A stretch of DNA of 64,000 nucleotides from Glycomyces terrestris (GTDB taxonomy: Bacteria; Actinomycetota; Actinomycetes; Mycobacteriales; Micromonosporaceae). Made by a program: the position numbers and the translations under genes. The stretch covers positions 124,001 through 188,000 of the forward strand of contig NZ_RSEB01000006.1 in the NCBI RefSeq assembly GCF_003933745.1, given 5' to 3'. The notes beneath the pieces are model-generated. The model worked only from the letters and a program-made list of their open reading frames with translations, searched no databases and was not told the origin of the DNA. Below, one piece after another: positions 1-7,778 of this stretch. Every line of letters begins with the position of its first letter. Within the stretch, counting starts at the first letter, position 1.

Positions 1-916
1 GGGCCTCAACGGTGAAGTCGACCTCCTCGCGCAGCGCCTCGGCGAAGCCGTCGGCGAGCCCGAGCACGTCCATCGAACGGCCCCAGGAGGTGTGGCGGTC
101 GAGGCTGCGCGCCAGCCGCCGGATGATGTCGAGGTCGCGCTCGACGGTCTGGGCCGCGCCGGGCCGCCGCACCTTGACCACGACGGCCTCGCCGCCGTGC
201 AGGACCGCGGTGTGCACCTGCGCGATCGACGCGGCCGCGATCGGCTCGGGGTCGAAGCTCGCGAACACCTCGCCGATCGGCGCGCCCGCGGCGGCCTCGA
301 CCAGCCGCACCGCGCTCGTCCCGGGCACCGGCGCCGCCTGGTCCTGGAGCTTCGACAGCTCCGCGATGTACACGGCCGGAAGGAGGTCGCGCCGCGTCGA
401 GAGGATCTGGCCGAGCTTCACGAACGTGACGCCGGCGTCGTCCAGGGCCCGCCGCAGCGCCTGCGCCATCTCGGCGTCCTGCGCCGACAGGCGCCGCCCC
501 CGCAGCAGCCCGATGAGGCCGTGCCGGGCCGCGATCGCCAGGATCTGGAGGTACCTGCGGGTGCGCCGCGCCCGCGTGCGCAGCCCCTTGAACCAGGTGC
601 GGACCGGCGGCACCGCCCCGGTCGGGATCACCGCCTCCCACACCACCAGCATGATCATCGCGATCACCGGCGCGGTCACGAAGGACAGCGCCCACAGGGC
701 GAACGCGCCCGGGATCTCGTCGGCCGTCGGCTCGCGGTACCGGAACGGCTCCATCAGCGCCGGCACCAGCCCGTACTGGATCACCCCGTAGCCGCACCCG
801 CTCACCACAAGCAGGCGCCACACCGTGTACCGCACGTCCAGCAGCCGCGTCGCCACGTACGCCACGGCCGCGGTGTTCACGGCGATGCCCACCACCGACA
901 GGATCAGCTCGGTCAT
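1..916 (-). CDS. ABC1/UbiB (AarF) family atypical kinase, 3' part cut by window edge
   Basis: The 305 visible residues start at ATG 916 and run off the window, so the C-terminal catalytic part is missing. The N-terminus has about three hydrophobic segments within residues 1-100, then a basic linker. After it comes the ABC1 core: a KLGQ motif in [13 protein letters not shown] near residue 160, the Ala-rich nucleotide loop (AAASIAQVH) and the VVVKV lysine strand. The family (UbiB, AarF, COQ8) are atypical protein-kinase-like ATPases linked to isoprenoid quinone or lipid homeostasis; in actinomycetes the exact substrate is unknown. Membrane location is inferred from the N-terminal helices. It is divergent from the Nudix gene, with 158 bp between the starts. 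Confidence 0.85.
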   Translation of the reverse strand, partial: MTELILSVVGIAVNTAAVAYVATRLLDVRYTVWRLLVVSGCGYGVIQYGLVPALMEPFRYREPTADEIPGAFALWALSFVTAPVIAMIMLVVWEAVIPTGAVPPVRTWFKGLRTRARRTRRYLQILAIAARHGLIGLLRGRRLSAQDAEMAQALRRALDDAGVTFVKLGQILSTRRDLLPAVYIAELSKLQDQAAPVPGTSAVRLVEAAAGAPIGEVFASFDPEPIAAASIAQVHTAVLHGGEAVVVKVRRPGAAQTVERDLDIIRRLARSLDRHTSWGRSMDVLGLADGFAEALREEVDFTVEA

Positions 917-1074
917 GCGGATCGGCCTCTCAACGGACGGAACGGTGCTCGACAGCACAGGCTACGCCGCGACGGCCAGGGCCCGGCCGCCGCGCGCCGC
1001 GTGTCGGACCGCCGCGCAATCGGACGCGCGGTTCGAACGGCCGCATGTCGGACACGGCCTTTACGCTGAGTTCC

Positions 1075-1620
1075 ATGACCATCGCAGAAGCGCCGCGGCC
1101 GGCCGCGGCCCGCCCCGCCCCGGACGACCCCGGCCCCAAGGCGATCCGCCGCAACACCGCCCGCGCCCTCGTCCTCGACCCCGACGGCCGCATCCTCCTC
1201 TTCCACCGCGACGCGACGATCCGCGGCGTCGGCGACCGCTACTACTACACACCCGGCGGCGGCATCGAGCCCGGCGAGACCCCGGCCGAGGCCGCCGCCC
1301 GCGAACTCTTCGAGGAACTCCGCCTCCGCGTCGCGCCCGGCGACCTCGGCGACCCGGTCGCCACCTGCTACAGCCTCCAGCAGCGCATCGACACCGGCGC
1401 GTTCGTCGCCGCCGACGACGTCTTCTTCCTCCTGCGCGCCACCGCCGCCGACATCGCCTTCACCTCCCCGGCCCACGCCGCGCCCGCCGGGCACGCCTGG
1501 CTCGACCCCGACGCCATGGAGGCCGCCCCCGACCGCGTCCTGCCGCGCGGCCTCCCCGCGCTCCTGCGCCGCGTCCTCGCCGAAGGCCCGCCCGCGACCC
1601 CGATCCACATCCGCTGGTAG
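1075..1620 (+). CDS. Nudix hydrolase
   Basis: A complete Nudix box, GGGIEPGETP...RELFEEL, lies at about residues 61-82, with the G-x5-E-x7-RE-L-x-EE-L spacing that binds Mg2+ and the pyrophosphate. The protein is 181 aa, a normal length for a single-domain Nudix enzyme, predicted cytosolic. The substrate cannot be read from sequence (nucleoside diphosphate derivative or similar). I prefer ATG 1075 to the in-frame ATG 1045: neither has a Shine-Dalgarno, but a -10-like TACGCT at 1062-1067 lies exactly 7 nt before ATG 1075, which suits a leaderless mRNA. The stop abuts the stop of the convergent membrane gene. Confidence 0.88.
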   Translation: MTIAEAPRPAAARPAPDDPGPKAIRRNTARALVLDPDGRILLFHRDATIRGVGDRYYYTPGGGIEPGETPAEAAARELFEELRLRVAPGDLGDPVATCYSLQQRIDTGAFVAADDVFFLLRATAADIAFTSPAHAAPAGHAWLDPDAMEAAPDRVLPRGLPALLRRVLAEGPPATPIHIRW

Positions 1621-2235
1621 TCACCGCGGCCCGCGCCACGCGAACGCGACCCACCACGCCATGACCGGCAGATGGAGCAGGTACCCGGCCTGCTCCAGGA
1701 CCGGACCCGGACCGCCCGTCCCGGTCGTCCACGGCAGCGCCACCGCCGCCAGACCCGCGGCCGCGGCCGCGATGCCGGTGCGCCGCAACGATTTCGGGGC
1801 ACCCCATGCCGCCGCGGCGGTCGCGGCCGTCCACAGCAGCCCGGCCAGGTTCACCGTCCACTTCGCGGTCAGCAGCACCCCCGTCGCCGCCGTCGCCGCG
1901 CCCGGCACGACCGCGAGCTGCGTGACCGCGAGGTTCCCGGCGTCGTGCAGCATCCCCGCCGCCCCGGCGAGCGCCAGCAGCCCGGCCGCGACGACGTCCC
2001 CCCGCTGCCGCCCCGCTACCAGCCCCGCCGCGGCCAGCGCCAGCCAGCCGAGCACGTCCACAGCCAGCTCCACCAGGTGCAGCCCGGGACGCGCGGCGAC
2101 CGCGTCGAGCGCCGCCGCCGCATCAGCGGGATTCAGGGTCAGCCCGGCCGGGACGGCGACGGCCGCGCTCGCGGCCATGAGGACGACGGCGGCGGTGACG
2201 AGGGCGCCGAACGGACGCTTGTGCACAGTGCTCAT
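1621..2235 (-). CDS. Multi-pass membrane protein, function unknown, likely MerR-regulated
   Basis: This 204-aa protein has about six hydrophobic segments (near residues 10-33, 57-76, 82-103, 107-125, 128-145 and 155-172, with a further C-terminal one). It contains no motif I recognise; it resembles small DUF4386-like actinobacterial integral membrane proteins only in general character. It is divergent from a MerR regulator across 56 bp that hold a MerR-type operator and an elongated-spacer promoter reading into this gene, so it is probably the regulator's target. The -10-like TAGCGT lies 8 nt before the ATG and there is no Shine-Dalgarno, suggesting leaderless expression. A role in export or envelope response is only inference. 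Confidence 0.75.
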   Translation of the reverse strand: MSTVHKRPFGALVTAAVVLMAASAAVAVPAGLTLNPADAAAALDAVAARPGLHLVELAVDVLGWLALAAAGLVAGRQRGDVVAAGLLALAGAAGMLHDAGNLAVTQLAVVPGAATAATGVLLTAKWTVNLAGLLWTAATAAAAWGAPKSLRRTGIAAAAAGLAAVALPWTTGTGGPGPVLEQAGYLLHLPVMAWWVAFAWRGPR

Positions 2236-2243
2236 AGGCTGCG

Positions 2244-2275
2244 ACGCTAGAACCCTGACGCTGGGGGAAGGTCAA
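2244..2275 (-). promoter_or_regulatory. MerR-type elongated-spacer promoter/operator
   Basis: On the minus strand a -35 TTGACC (2270-2275) and a -10-like TAGCGT (2244-2249) are 20 bp apart, longer than the usual 17 bp, as in promoters activated by MerR-family DNA twisting. An imperfect dyad with ACC...GGT ends (2252-2272) fills the spacer. The site lies between the merR-like gene and the divergent membrane gene. Confidence 0.6.
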
Positions 2276-2291
2276 GCCCGGAGGTGGAACC

Positions 2292-3071
2292 GTGTGGCGC
2301 ATCGGCGAACTCGCGCGCATGGCCGGGGTCTCGGAGCGGACCCTGCGCCACTACGACCGCATCGGCCTGCTCGCCCCCGCGGCGGTGAGCCGCGAGACCG
2401 GGTACCGCTGGTACGGCGCGGCCGAACTCGCCCGCCTCGAACGCATCCGCGGCCTCCAGGACCTCGGCCTGTCGCTGCGCCGGATCGCCGAGATCGCCGA
2501 CGCCCCCGAGTCCCAGCTGCGGGACCTGCTCGGCGAGACGATCGAAGACCTGAGGCGCGACATCGCCGCCAAGACCGCCGCCCTCGCCGCCGCCGAGGAC
2601 CGCCTCGCGTCCGCCTCCTCGATCCTGCCCCAGCAGACCGCGGTGGGGGAGCGGCGCCTGCGCCTGCGCACCGTCCACATCGACCATCCCGCGGACCTCG
2701 CCGCCGTCTGCGGCCCGGACCCGACAGCGCTCCTCACCTGGCTGACCCGCGCCCCCGACGGCGCCTTCACCGCCGCCCACGCCGACGACGCCGGCGACCC
2801 CCTCATCCTCCCGCCGCGCCGCGTCGTCCGCGCGGTCGTGCCCCCCGGGATCGGCCTCGTCCCCGCCGGACGGGAGCTGTTCGCCTGGCTCGACCGCCGG
2901 CGCCTCGCCGTCGCCGGCCCCACCCTCGAAGAGCACCTCGCCGACGCCGACGGCTCCCGCGTCACCGTCCTCGAAGTCCCCGTCGCCCCCAACCGCGCCG
3001 AGACGCAGGCGGGGCCCGCCGGTCGCCCGGCAGGCCCCGCCTCCCCAGAAGGTGTCCGCGACACCGCCTAG
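2292..3071 (+). CDS. MerR family transcriptional regulator
   Basis: The N-terminal winged helix (IGELARMAGVSERTLRHYDRIGLL, then TGYRWYGAAEL) covers residues 3-70. A dimerisation coiled coil follows at about 75-115, then a C-terminal effector-type domain of about 120 residues that looks GyrI/BmrR-like and somewhat short. No metal-binding cysteines are visible, so a metal sensor is unlikely and a small-molecule ligand is more plausible. The GTG start is supported by GGAGG at 2280-2284, 7 nt upstream. It is divergent from the membrane gene and presumably binds the dyad between them. The C-terminus ends just before the convergent DUF418 gene, overlapping its stop by 4 bp. Confidence 0.9.
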   Translation: MWRIGELARMAGVSERTLRHYDRIGLLAPAAVSRETGYRWYGAAELARLERIRGLQDLGLSLRRIAEIADAPESQLRDLLGETIEDLRRDIAAKTAALAAAEDRLASASSILPQQTAVGERRLRLRTVHIDHPADLAAVCGPDPTALLTWLTRAPDGAFTAAHADDAGDPLILPPRRVVRAVVPPGIGLVPAGRELFAWLDRRRLAVAGPTLEEHLADADGSRVTVLEVPVAPNRAETQAGPAGRPAGPASPEGVRDTA

Positions 3072-4294
3072 CGCTCGGCCGCCTTGCGGACGTACACGAG
3101 CCGGCGCAGCAGCACCTCCGCCGGACCGCGGTACCGCAGGCGGCGCATCGCGTCGGCCGCGACCACCGTCGCCGCCCACACCAGCACCGCGCACAGCCCC
3201 GAGACCAGCAGCGGGCTCGCCGCGCGGTCGGCCAGCGCCAGCGCGAACGGCGCGGCCAGGACCAGCCAGGCCACCGACTGGAACAGGTACCCCGTGAGCG
3301 AGCGCTGGCCCAGGGCCGCCACGGCCGTGAGCACCGGGCCCGCGGAGCCGCGGCGGGCGACCGCGTGCGCGATCAGGCCGAACAGCGCGCCGTACCCGAG
3401 GCCCCCGAAGAACCCGGACGTCTCGTACAGCAGCTTCGCCGACGCGGCCGCGCCCTCGTCCATCTCGATCGCGCCCGCGGCGAGCAGCGCCATCGGCAGC
3501 CCCGCGGTCACCGCCACGGCGAGCCCGCCGATCGCGGTGGTGCGCAGCAGCTTCAGGTGCTCCTGCGGCGCCTCCAGGACGCGGTGCCGCGCCGCCCACG
3601 CGCCCACCCACACCATGAGGATCATCGGCAGGATCGTGAGCGTGTGTACCGGCCACTCGGCCGCCCGCTCCGCCAGCGACTCCAGATAGGACCCCGCCTG
3701 CGCTGACGGGAACGGCGACACCGGCACCGCCGCGCCGGTGCCGCCTCCGGCCAGGCCGGTGGCGGTCACGATCGCGAGGACCGCGACGTACACGCCGCCC
3801 ACCGCGAGGTACCAGGGCGCGAAGCGGTGCACGCGGTCGGACCGCTGGAGCAGCAGCAGCGTGAAGAGGATGCAGATGAGGCCGTAGCCGCCGAGGAAGT
3901 CCCCGGAGTAGAGCAGGACGCCGTGGACGGCGCCGAACGCGAACAGCGCCAGGCCGCGGCGCAGCAGCACGTTCCGCACCTGCCGCGGCGAGGCCCCGGA
4001 CCGCTCCTGGCGGCGCGAGAGCTGCACCAGCCCGTAGCCGAAGAGGAGTGCGAACAGCGGGAACGCCCGCGCGTGCACGAGCTCGACCAGGAGGAAGTTG
4101 TAGACGCGCTCGAAGCCGTGCGGCTCCACGGCGACGCCGGGGGCGCTGGCGAGGAAGTACCCGGCGCTGTTGGCGAGGGCGATGAGCAGGAGCATCGCCC
4201 CGCGGGCGAGGTCGGGGGCGAGGGCGCGCTCGCCGGGGCGGACGGGTCCGCGGGCGGTGCCGGGCCGGGGCGGCGCGGCGGTCGGGGTGGTCAT
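3068..4294 (-). CDS. DUF418 (YeiB-type) membrane protein
   Basis: This 408-aa polytopic protein has around ten hydrophobic helices. The C-terminal third (from about residue 250: YGALFGLI, then GQRSLTGYLFQSVAWLVL) matches the DUF418 signature, in which GQrSLTnYl is the characteristic motif. The N-terminal part has the DxaRGamLLliallN motif of this acyltransferase-3-related superfamily. Biochemical function is unknown. AAGGA lies about 8 nt before ATG 4294. It is divergent from a TetR regulator with a strong palindrome in between, so it is probably the gene that regulator represses. Confidence 0.85.
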   Translation of the reverse strand: MTTPTAAPPRPGTARGPVRPGERALAPDLARGAMLLLIALANSAGYFLASAPGVAVEPHGFERVYNFLLVELVHARAFPLFALLFGYGLVQLSRRQERSGASPRQVRNVLLRRGLALFAFGAVHGVLLYSGDFLGGYGLICILFTLLLLQRSDRVHRFAPWYLAVGGVYVAVLAIVTATGLAGGGTGAAVPVSPFPSAQAGSYLESLAERAAEWPVHTLTILPMILMVWVGAWAARHRVLEAPQEHLKLLRTTAIGGLAVAVTAGLPMALLAAGAIEMDEGAAASAKLLYETSGFFGGLGYGALFGLIAHAVARRGSAGPVLTAVAALGQRSLTGYLFQSVAWLVLAAPFALALADRAASPLLVSGLCAVLVWAATVVAADAMRRLRYRGPAEVLLRRLVYVRKAAER

Positions 4295-4323
4295 GTCGGG
4301 TTCCTTCGTTCGAAGCGTTCGAG

Positions 4324-4357
4324 ATAGTGTCTGAAGGATACTATACGAGGGACACTA
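4324..4357. promoter_or_regulatory. Candidate TetR operator, nested inverted repeats
   Basis: ATAGTGTC (4324-4331) and GATACTAT (4337-4344) form a palindrome with one mismatch per 8-bp arm. TAGTGTC (4325-4331) also pairs perfectly with GACACTA (4351-4357). Three half-sites thus sit in the otherwise AT-poor DUF418/TetR intergenic space and overlap a minus-strand -10-like TATAGT (4340-4345). Confidence 0.65.
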
Positions 4358-4413
4358 ATGGGGTGTGCGATGATGTCCCCGCATTCCCGCGGAGACGGAA
4401 CGGAGGCCAGGCC

Positions 4414-5160
4414 GTGGACGAGGACCGCGTGCCGCCCGCGCTGGCGCGGCTGTGGCGCCTCCCGCACGATTCGAGGCTCGGCCGCCCGGCCCGCCTCGAC
4501 GTCGGGACCGTCGTCGACGCCGCCGTCGCCCTGGCCGACCGCGAAGGACTCCCGGCCGTCACCCTCCCGCGGGTCGCCGAGGCCCTCGGCGTCACGAAGA
4601 TGTCCCTCTACCGGCACGTCGGCTCCAAGGACGAACTGCTCGACCTCATGCGCGACAGCGCGAGCGGGCCCGTCCCCGCCGCGCTCGCCGGCACCGGCCC
4701 CTGGCGCGAGCGCCTGCGGCTGTGGGCCACCGAGCAGCTCCGCGTCCTCGGCGAGCACCCCTGGCTCGCGCAGGTCCCGCCCTCCGGCCCCCCGAGCGGC
4801 CCCAACGGCATCGACTGGTTCGACGCCGGCCTGCGCGCACTGCGGGAGACCGGCCTCGACTGGGGCGCGAAGGTCGGCGCGCTCATGATCGTCTCCGGCT
4901 ACGTCACCAGCGCCGCCCAGCTCGCCCAGGCGCTCGCCACGGGCCGCGAGGGCACCGGCCTCGACCAGGCCGCCGCCGAGCGCGAGTACGGGCGCGCGAT
5001 GGCCCGCCTGGTCGACCCCGAGCGCTTCCCGGACGCGGCCGCGCTCTTCGCCGGCGGCCTCCTGGAGGACACCGGCCCCGACACCGGCGAGGCCGACTTC
5101 CGCTTCGGCCTCGAACTCGTCCTCGACGGCGTCGCGGCCGCCGTCGCCGCGGCCGACTGA
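4414..5160 (+). CDS. TetR/AcrR family transcriptional regulator
   Basis: The DNA-binding domain (DVGTVVDAAVALADREGLPAVTL, then VTKMSLYRHVGSKDELLDLM) lies at about residues 30-78, with the canonical SLYrHVgsKdeLl recognition segment. The C-terminal alpha-helical ligand domain resembles the TetR_C class seen with DUF418 partners. The start was set at GTG 4414, because CGGAGG at 4401-4406 sits 7 nt upstream; earlier in-frame codons would extend through the operator region. The protein is 248 aa. It is divergent from the DUF418 gene and probably autoregulates and represses it through the palindrome at 4324-4357. Confidence 0.9.
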   Translation: MDEDRVPPALARLWRLPHDSRLGRPARLDVGTVVDAAVALADREGLPAVTLPRVAEALGVTKMSLYRHVGSKDELLDLMRDSASGPVPAALAGTGPWRERLRLWATEQLRVLGEHPWLAQVPPSGPPSGPNGIDWFDAGLRALRETGLDWGAKVGALMIVSGYVTSAAQLAQALATGREGTGLDQAAAEREYGRAMARLVDPERFPDAAALFAGGLLEDTGPDTGEADFRFGLELVLDGVAAAVAAAD

Positions 5161-5260
5161 ACGGCCCCGCGGGAAGCACAGGGCCGCAACCGGTCACGCC
5201 CAGCGGCCCGGATGACGCCGCCCGCGGCAGGCACGTTAGGGACGGGTGTCGCGTCCGGAC

Positions 5261-6085
5261 TCATCCGTCCGCGGTGCGCTCCAGGAACGGCACCACGAGC
5301 GCGGCCAGCTCGTCAGGCGACGTGTAGTTCGCGTCGTGCGGCGCGCCGGGCACCACCGCGGTCTCGGCGTGCGGGAGCAGCCGGTCGAGTTCGCGGACCC
5401 ACCGCTGCGAGGCCACCGCCTCCTTCGCGCCGCGCGTGATGAGGACCGGGACCCGGACGTTCGGCAGGCGCAGGTCGATCCGGTCGTCGAGCGCGGCGTC
5501 GAAGGTCCGCCACGCGCGCCGCAGGCCCGCGTCGGCCAGGTCCCGCAGGATCACCGGCAGCTGCCCCGGGTCCTCGTACGCCAGGCCCCGCACCCAGTGC
5601 CACGTCTGCCGCAGCTTCGTCGGGTAGGCCGGGTCCATGGTCGGCCCCACCAGGACCAGGCTCCGCACGAGCGCCGGGTGCTCCTCGGCCAGGGCCGTCG
5701 CGACCTGCGCGCCGAAGGAGTTGCCGAGGACGGCCACCGGCCCCTCCTCGATCGTCTCCAGCCAGACCGCGATCCACTTCGCGAGGGCCGACACGTCCGC
5801 GGGCGCGCCCGGTTCGCCGCTGAGCCCGAAGCCCGGCATGTCCAGCGCCCGCACCGGGAACCGCCCGGCCAGCCGGGCCGCCAGCGGCATGAGGTACCGG
5901 TGCGAGACGGCCATCCCGTGGACCAGCAGCACCGGCGTCCCCGGCGGGTCCTCGCGGGTCGCCCGCCAGTGCAGGCGCACGCCGTCGACGCGGGCGAAGC
6001 GGCTCTCGAACACCCCGTCGGGCCGCGGCGCGGCGGCGGCCAGCCGGTGGCGCTCGCGCAGGCGCCGCCAGTTCCAGTCCCGCAT
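5261..6085 (-). CDS. Alpha/beta hydrolase
   Basis: This 274-aa single-domain protein has an oxyanion HGM motif (LLVHGMAVSH, about 54-62), a nucleophile elbow GNSFG with Ser123, and catalytic His250 in GAPHDAN. The acidic residue expected after strand beta-7 (usually GxxD) appears as RGAKEAV, so Glu222 may replace the common Asp. No signal peptide is seen, so it is cytosolic. The substrate is unknown; esterase, lipase or C-C hydrolase are all possible. Open frames in front of ATG 6085 on this strand continue for kilobases but look like antisense shadow. Confidence 0.88.
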   Translation of the reverse strand: MRDWNWRRLRERHRLAAAAPRPDGVFESRFARVDGVRLHWRATREDPPGTPVLLVHGMAVSHRYLMPLAARLAGRFPVRALDMPGFGLSGEPGAPADVSALAKWIAVWLETIEEGPVAVLGNSFGAQVATALAEEHPALVRSLVLVGPTMDPAYPTKLRQTWHWVRGLAYEDPGQLPVILRDLADAGLRRAWRTFDAALDDRIDLRLPNVRVPVLITRGAKEAVASQRWVRELDRLLPHAETAVVPGAPHDANYTSPDELAALVVPFLERTADG

Positions 6086-6205
6086 CGCACCCCCTCTCGC
6101 GACCACGAGGGTACCGTCACCCGCTCCCGGGACCGCTCCGAGTTTGGCTTCCGCGGCCCCGGGAACGCTCAGGGCAGGACAGCACGGCGGAAGGAGCGGT
6201 TCGAC

Positions 6206-6355
6206 ATGATGCCGATCATCAGGGGTCTGGCGTGGACCATCGGCCTGGCCGTGGCGAAGGCCCTGCTCGACTACGCCCTCGAGCACCACGCCGAGAAGCG
6301 GTCGGAGAAGCGGCTCGAATCCGAGCACCGCAAGGACCGCCTCCGCAGAGGCTGA
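6206..6355 (+). CDS. 49-aa single-pass membrane peptide
   Basis: This small ORF encodes one hydrophobic helix (residues about 4-24, IIRGLAWTIGLAVAKALLDY) followed by a highly charged basic/acidic tail (KRSEKRLESEHRKDRLRR). AAGGAG at 6191-6196 lies 9 nt before the tandem ATG-ATG, which supports real translation. Function is unknown. It lies just upstream of the STAS-MEDS stress operon and could be co-transcribed with it, separated by about 115 bp. Confidence 0.6.
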   Translation: MMPIIRGLAWTIGLAVAKALLDYALEHHAEKRSEKRLESEHRKDRLRRG

Positions 6356-6391
6356 GGGCCGCTCTCCCGACCGGTGAGCGGCGGCGCGACT

Positions 6392-6463
6392 CCCAATGGG
6401 GCCGCGACGGCCGGTGATAGCATTCGTCAGCGTCATCGTCCGGAGCAGCAGGAACCCATTGGG
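6392..6463. repeat. 9-bp inverted repeat flanking the STAS ribosome-binding site
   Basis: CCCAATGGG (6392-6400) and its exact reverse complement CCCATTGGG (6455-6463) bracket a -10-like TAGCAT at 6418-6423. The second arm overlaps the Shine-Dalgarno GGGAGG (6461-6466) of the STAS gene. It could act as paired operator half-sites or as an mRNA stem that hides the ribosome-binding site. Confidence 0.45.
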
Positions 6464-6470
6464 AGGTGTC

Positions 6471-6815
6471 GTGACGGCAGAACCCGCGGTCGACATCTGG
6501 CCATTGCGGATCGAAGAGTGTGAATGCCATACGGACGGCCTCGCCGTGTTCGGTGAGATAGATTTGAACGGCCACGACGAATGGGAACATGCGTTGCGGC
6601 TGGCCACCGGTCGGACGGCCGAGGCCCATGTGCACCTCGCCGAGCTCAGATTCATCGACGTTCGAGGAGTCACCTTGCTCGTGAACATCGCGGACGAACT
6701 GAGCGACGGGAAGCGCGTCGTCGTGCACGACGCCCCGCCCGGACTGCACCGTGTCATGGAAGTCCTCTGGCCCGACTCCGGGGCCGCTATCGAGATCGAG
6801 GGCGAACAACGATGA
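6471..6815 (+). CDS. STAS domain protein (anti-anti-sigma-like)
   Basis: This 114-aa protein has the STAS fold pattern: beta strands near residues 15-35 (LAVFGEIDLNG) and the conserved helix region LRFIDVRGVTLLVNIADEL at about 60-80. In SpoIIAA/RsbV-like proteins this loop is D-S-S-G with a phosphorylatable Ser; here it is D-V-R-G, so canonical phospho-switching is not expected. GTG 6471 was chosen for GGGAGG at 6461-6466. It overlaps the next gene by ATGA, implying translational coupling with a MEDS-HATPase protein. Its likely role is in a partner-switching stress pathway. Confidence 0.82.
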   Translation: MTAEPAVDIWPLRIEECECHTDGLAVFGEIDLNGHDEWEHALRLATGRTAEAHVHLAELRFIDVRGVTLLVNIADELSDGKRVVVHDAPPGLHRVMEVLWPDSGAAIEIEGEQR

Positions 6816-7774
6816 CCGCAGTCGCCGCAGAAGGCTCCCCAGAGACCCGGAACGGCTTCGAGCACCCGGCCCTGTTCTACTCCGGCCGCAGCGAGTACCT
6901 CGAAGGCACCGTCCCCTTCATCGAGGACGGCCTCAGCGCCGACGAGCCCGTCGCCGCCGCCGTGCCGCGCCACAACCTCGAGTCCCTGCGCACCGCCCTC
7001 GGCTCCGCCGCCGACCGCGTGATGCTCGTCGACATGGCCGACGCGGGCGCGAACCCCGGCCGCATCATCCCCGGCGTCCTGCGCTCCTTCGTCGACGCCC
7101 ACAAGGGCAGCCACCGCATCCGCATCATCGGCGAGCCGATCTGGCCCGGCCGCAGCGAACTCGAGTACCCCGCCTGCGTGCAGCACGAGGCCCTGCTCAA
7201 CCTCGCCTTCGACGGCCGCCCCGTCACCAAGCTGTGCCCCTACGACACCGACGGGTTGAGCGCGCAAGCGATCGCCGACGCCCGCGCCACGCATCCGCTC
7301 CTCATCGACCGCACCGGCCGCCACCCGAGCGAGCAGTACGACCCCGACCGCATCCTCGACGCCTACAACCTGCCGCTGGACCCGGCGCCGAGGCGGGCCG
7401 TCGAGCGCAGCGCCGACAGCTCCACACTGGACAACGCGCGGTGGTTCGTCACCTCGTACGCGCGCGCCGCCGGGATGACCAGCCTCCAGCTCGTCGACCT
7501 CGAGATCGTCATCACCGAGCTGCTCACCAACAGCATCTGGCACGGCGGCGGCACCGGCACGTTCCGGATCTGGACCGAGCCCTCGCACCTGGTGTGCGAG
7601 GTCAGCGACGCCGGGCACATCACGGACCCGCTCGCTGGCCGGATGCCGACCGACGAGTCCCAGTTCCACGGCAGAGGGCTGGTGCTCGTGAACCAGATCG
7701 TCGACCTGCTCCGCGTCCACACCAGCCCTCGCGGGACCACCGTCCGCTTCTACCTGCGGCTGCCCGCCGCCTGA
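6812..7774 (+). CDS. MEDS sensory domain - HATPase (RsbW-like) anti-sigma factor, copy 1
   Basis: This 320-aa protein has an N-terminal MEDS domain (about residues 15-185: HPALFYSGRSEYLEGTVPF, NPGRIIPGVL, EPIW, EYPACVQHEALLNLAF, CPYD). This is followed by an RsbW-type histidine-kinase-like ATPase domain (about 200-318). The ATPase has the N-box ITELLTNSIWHGGG, the G1 box VSDAGHITDPLAGR, and the final strand TTVRFYLRLP. In actinomycetes such proteins act as signal-responsive anti-sigma kinases for SigB/F-type factors. It is coupled by a 4-bp overlap to the STAS gene and converges with the sigma-factor gene 4 bp away. The binding partner is inferred. Confidence 0.88.
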   Translation: MTAVAAEGSPETRNGFEHPALFYSGRSEYLEGTVPFIEDGLSADEPVAAAVPRHNLESLRTALGSAADRVMLVDMADAGANPGRIIPGVLRSFVDAHKGSHRIRIIGEPIWPGRSELEYPACVQHEALLNLAFDGRPVTKLCPYDTDGLSAQAIADARATHPLLIDRTGRHPSEQYDPDRILDAYNLPLDPAPRRAVERSADSSTLDNARWFVTSYARAAGMTSLQLVDLEIVITELLTNSIWHGGGTGTFRIWTEPSHLVCEVSDAGHITDPLAGRMPTDESQFHGRGLVLVNQIVDLLRVHTSPRGTTVRFYLRLPAA

Positions 7775-7778
7775 GGCG

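Noticed and set aside
6086-7720. Upstream extension of the alpha/beta hydrolase frame to about 819 codons
   Set aside because: The extension is antisense to the STAS and MEDS genes; homology begins at ATG 6085.
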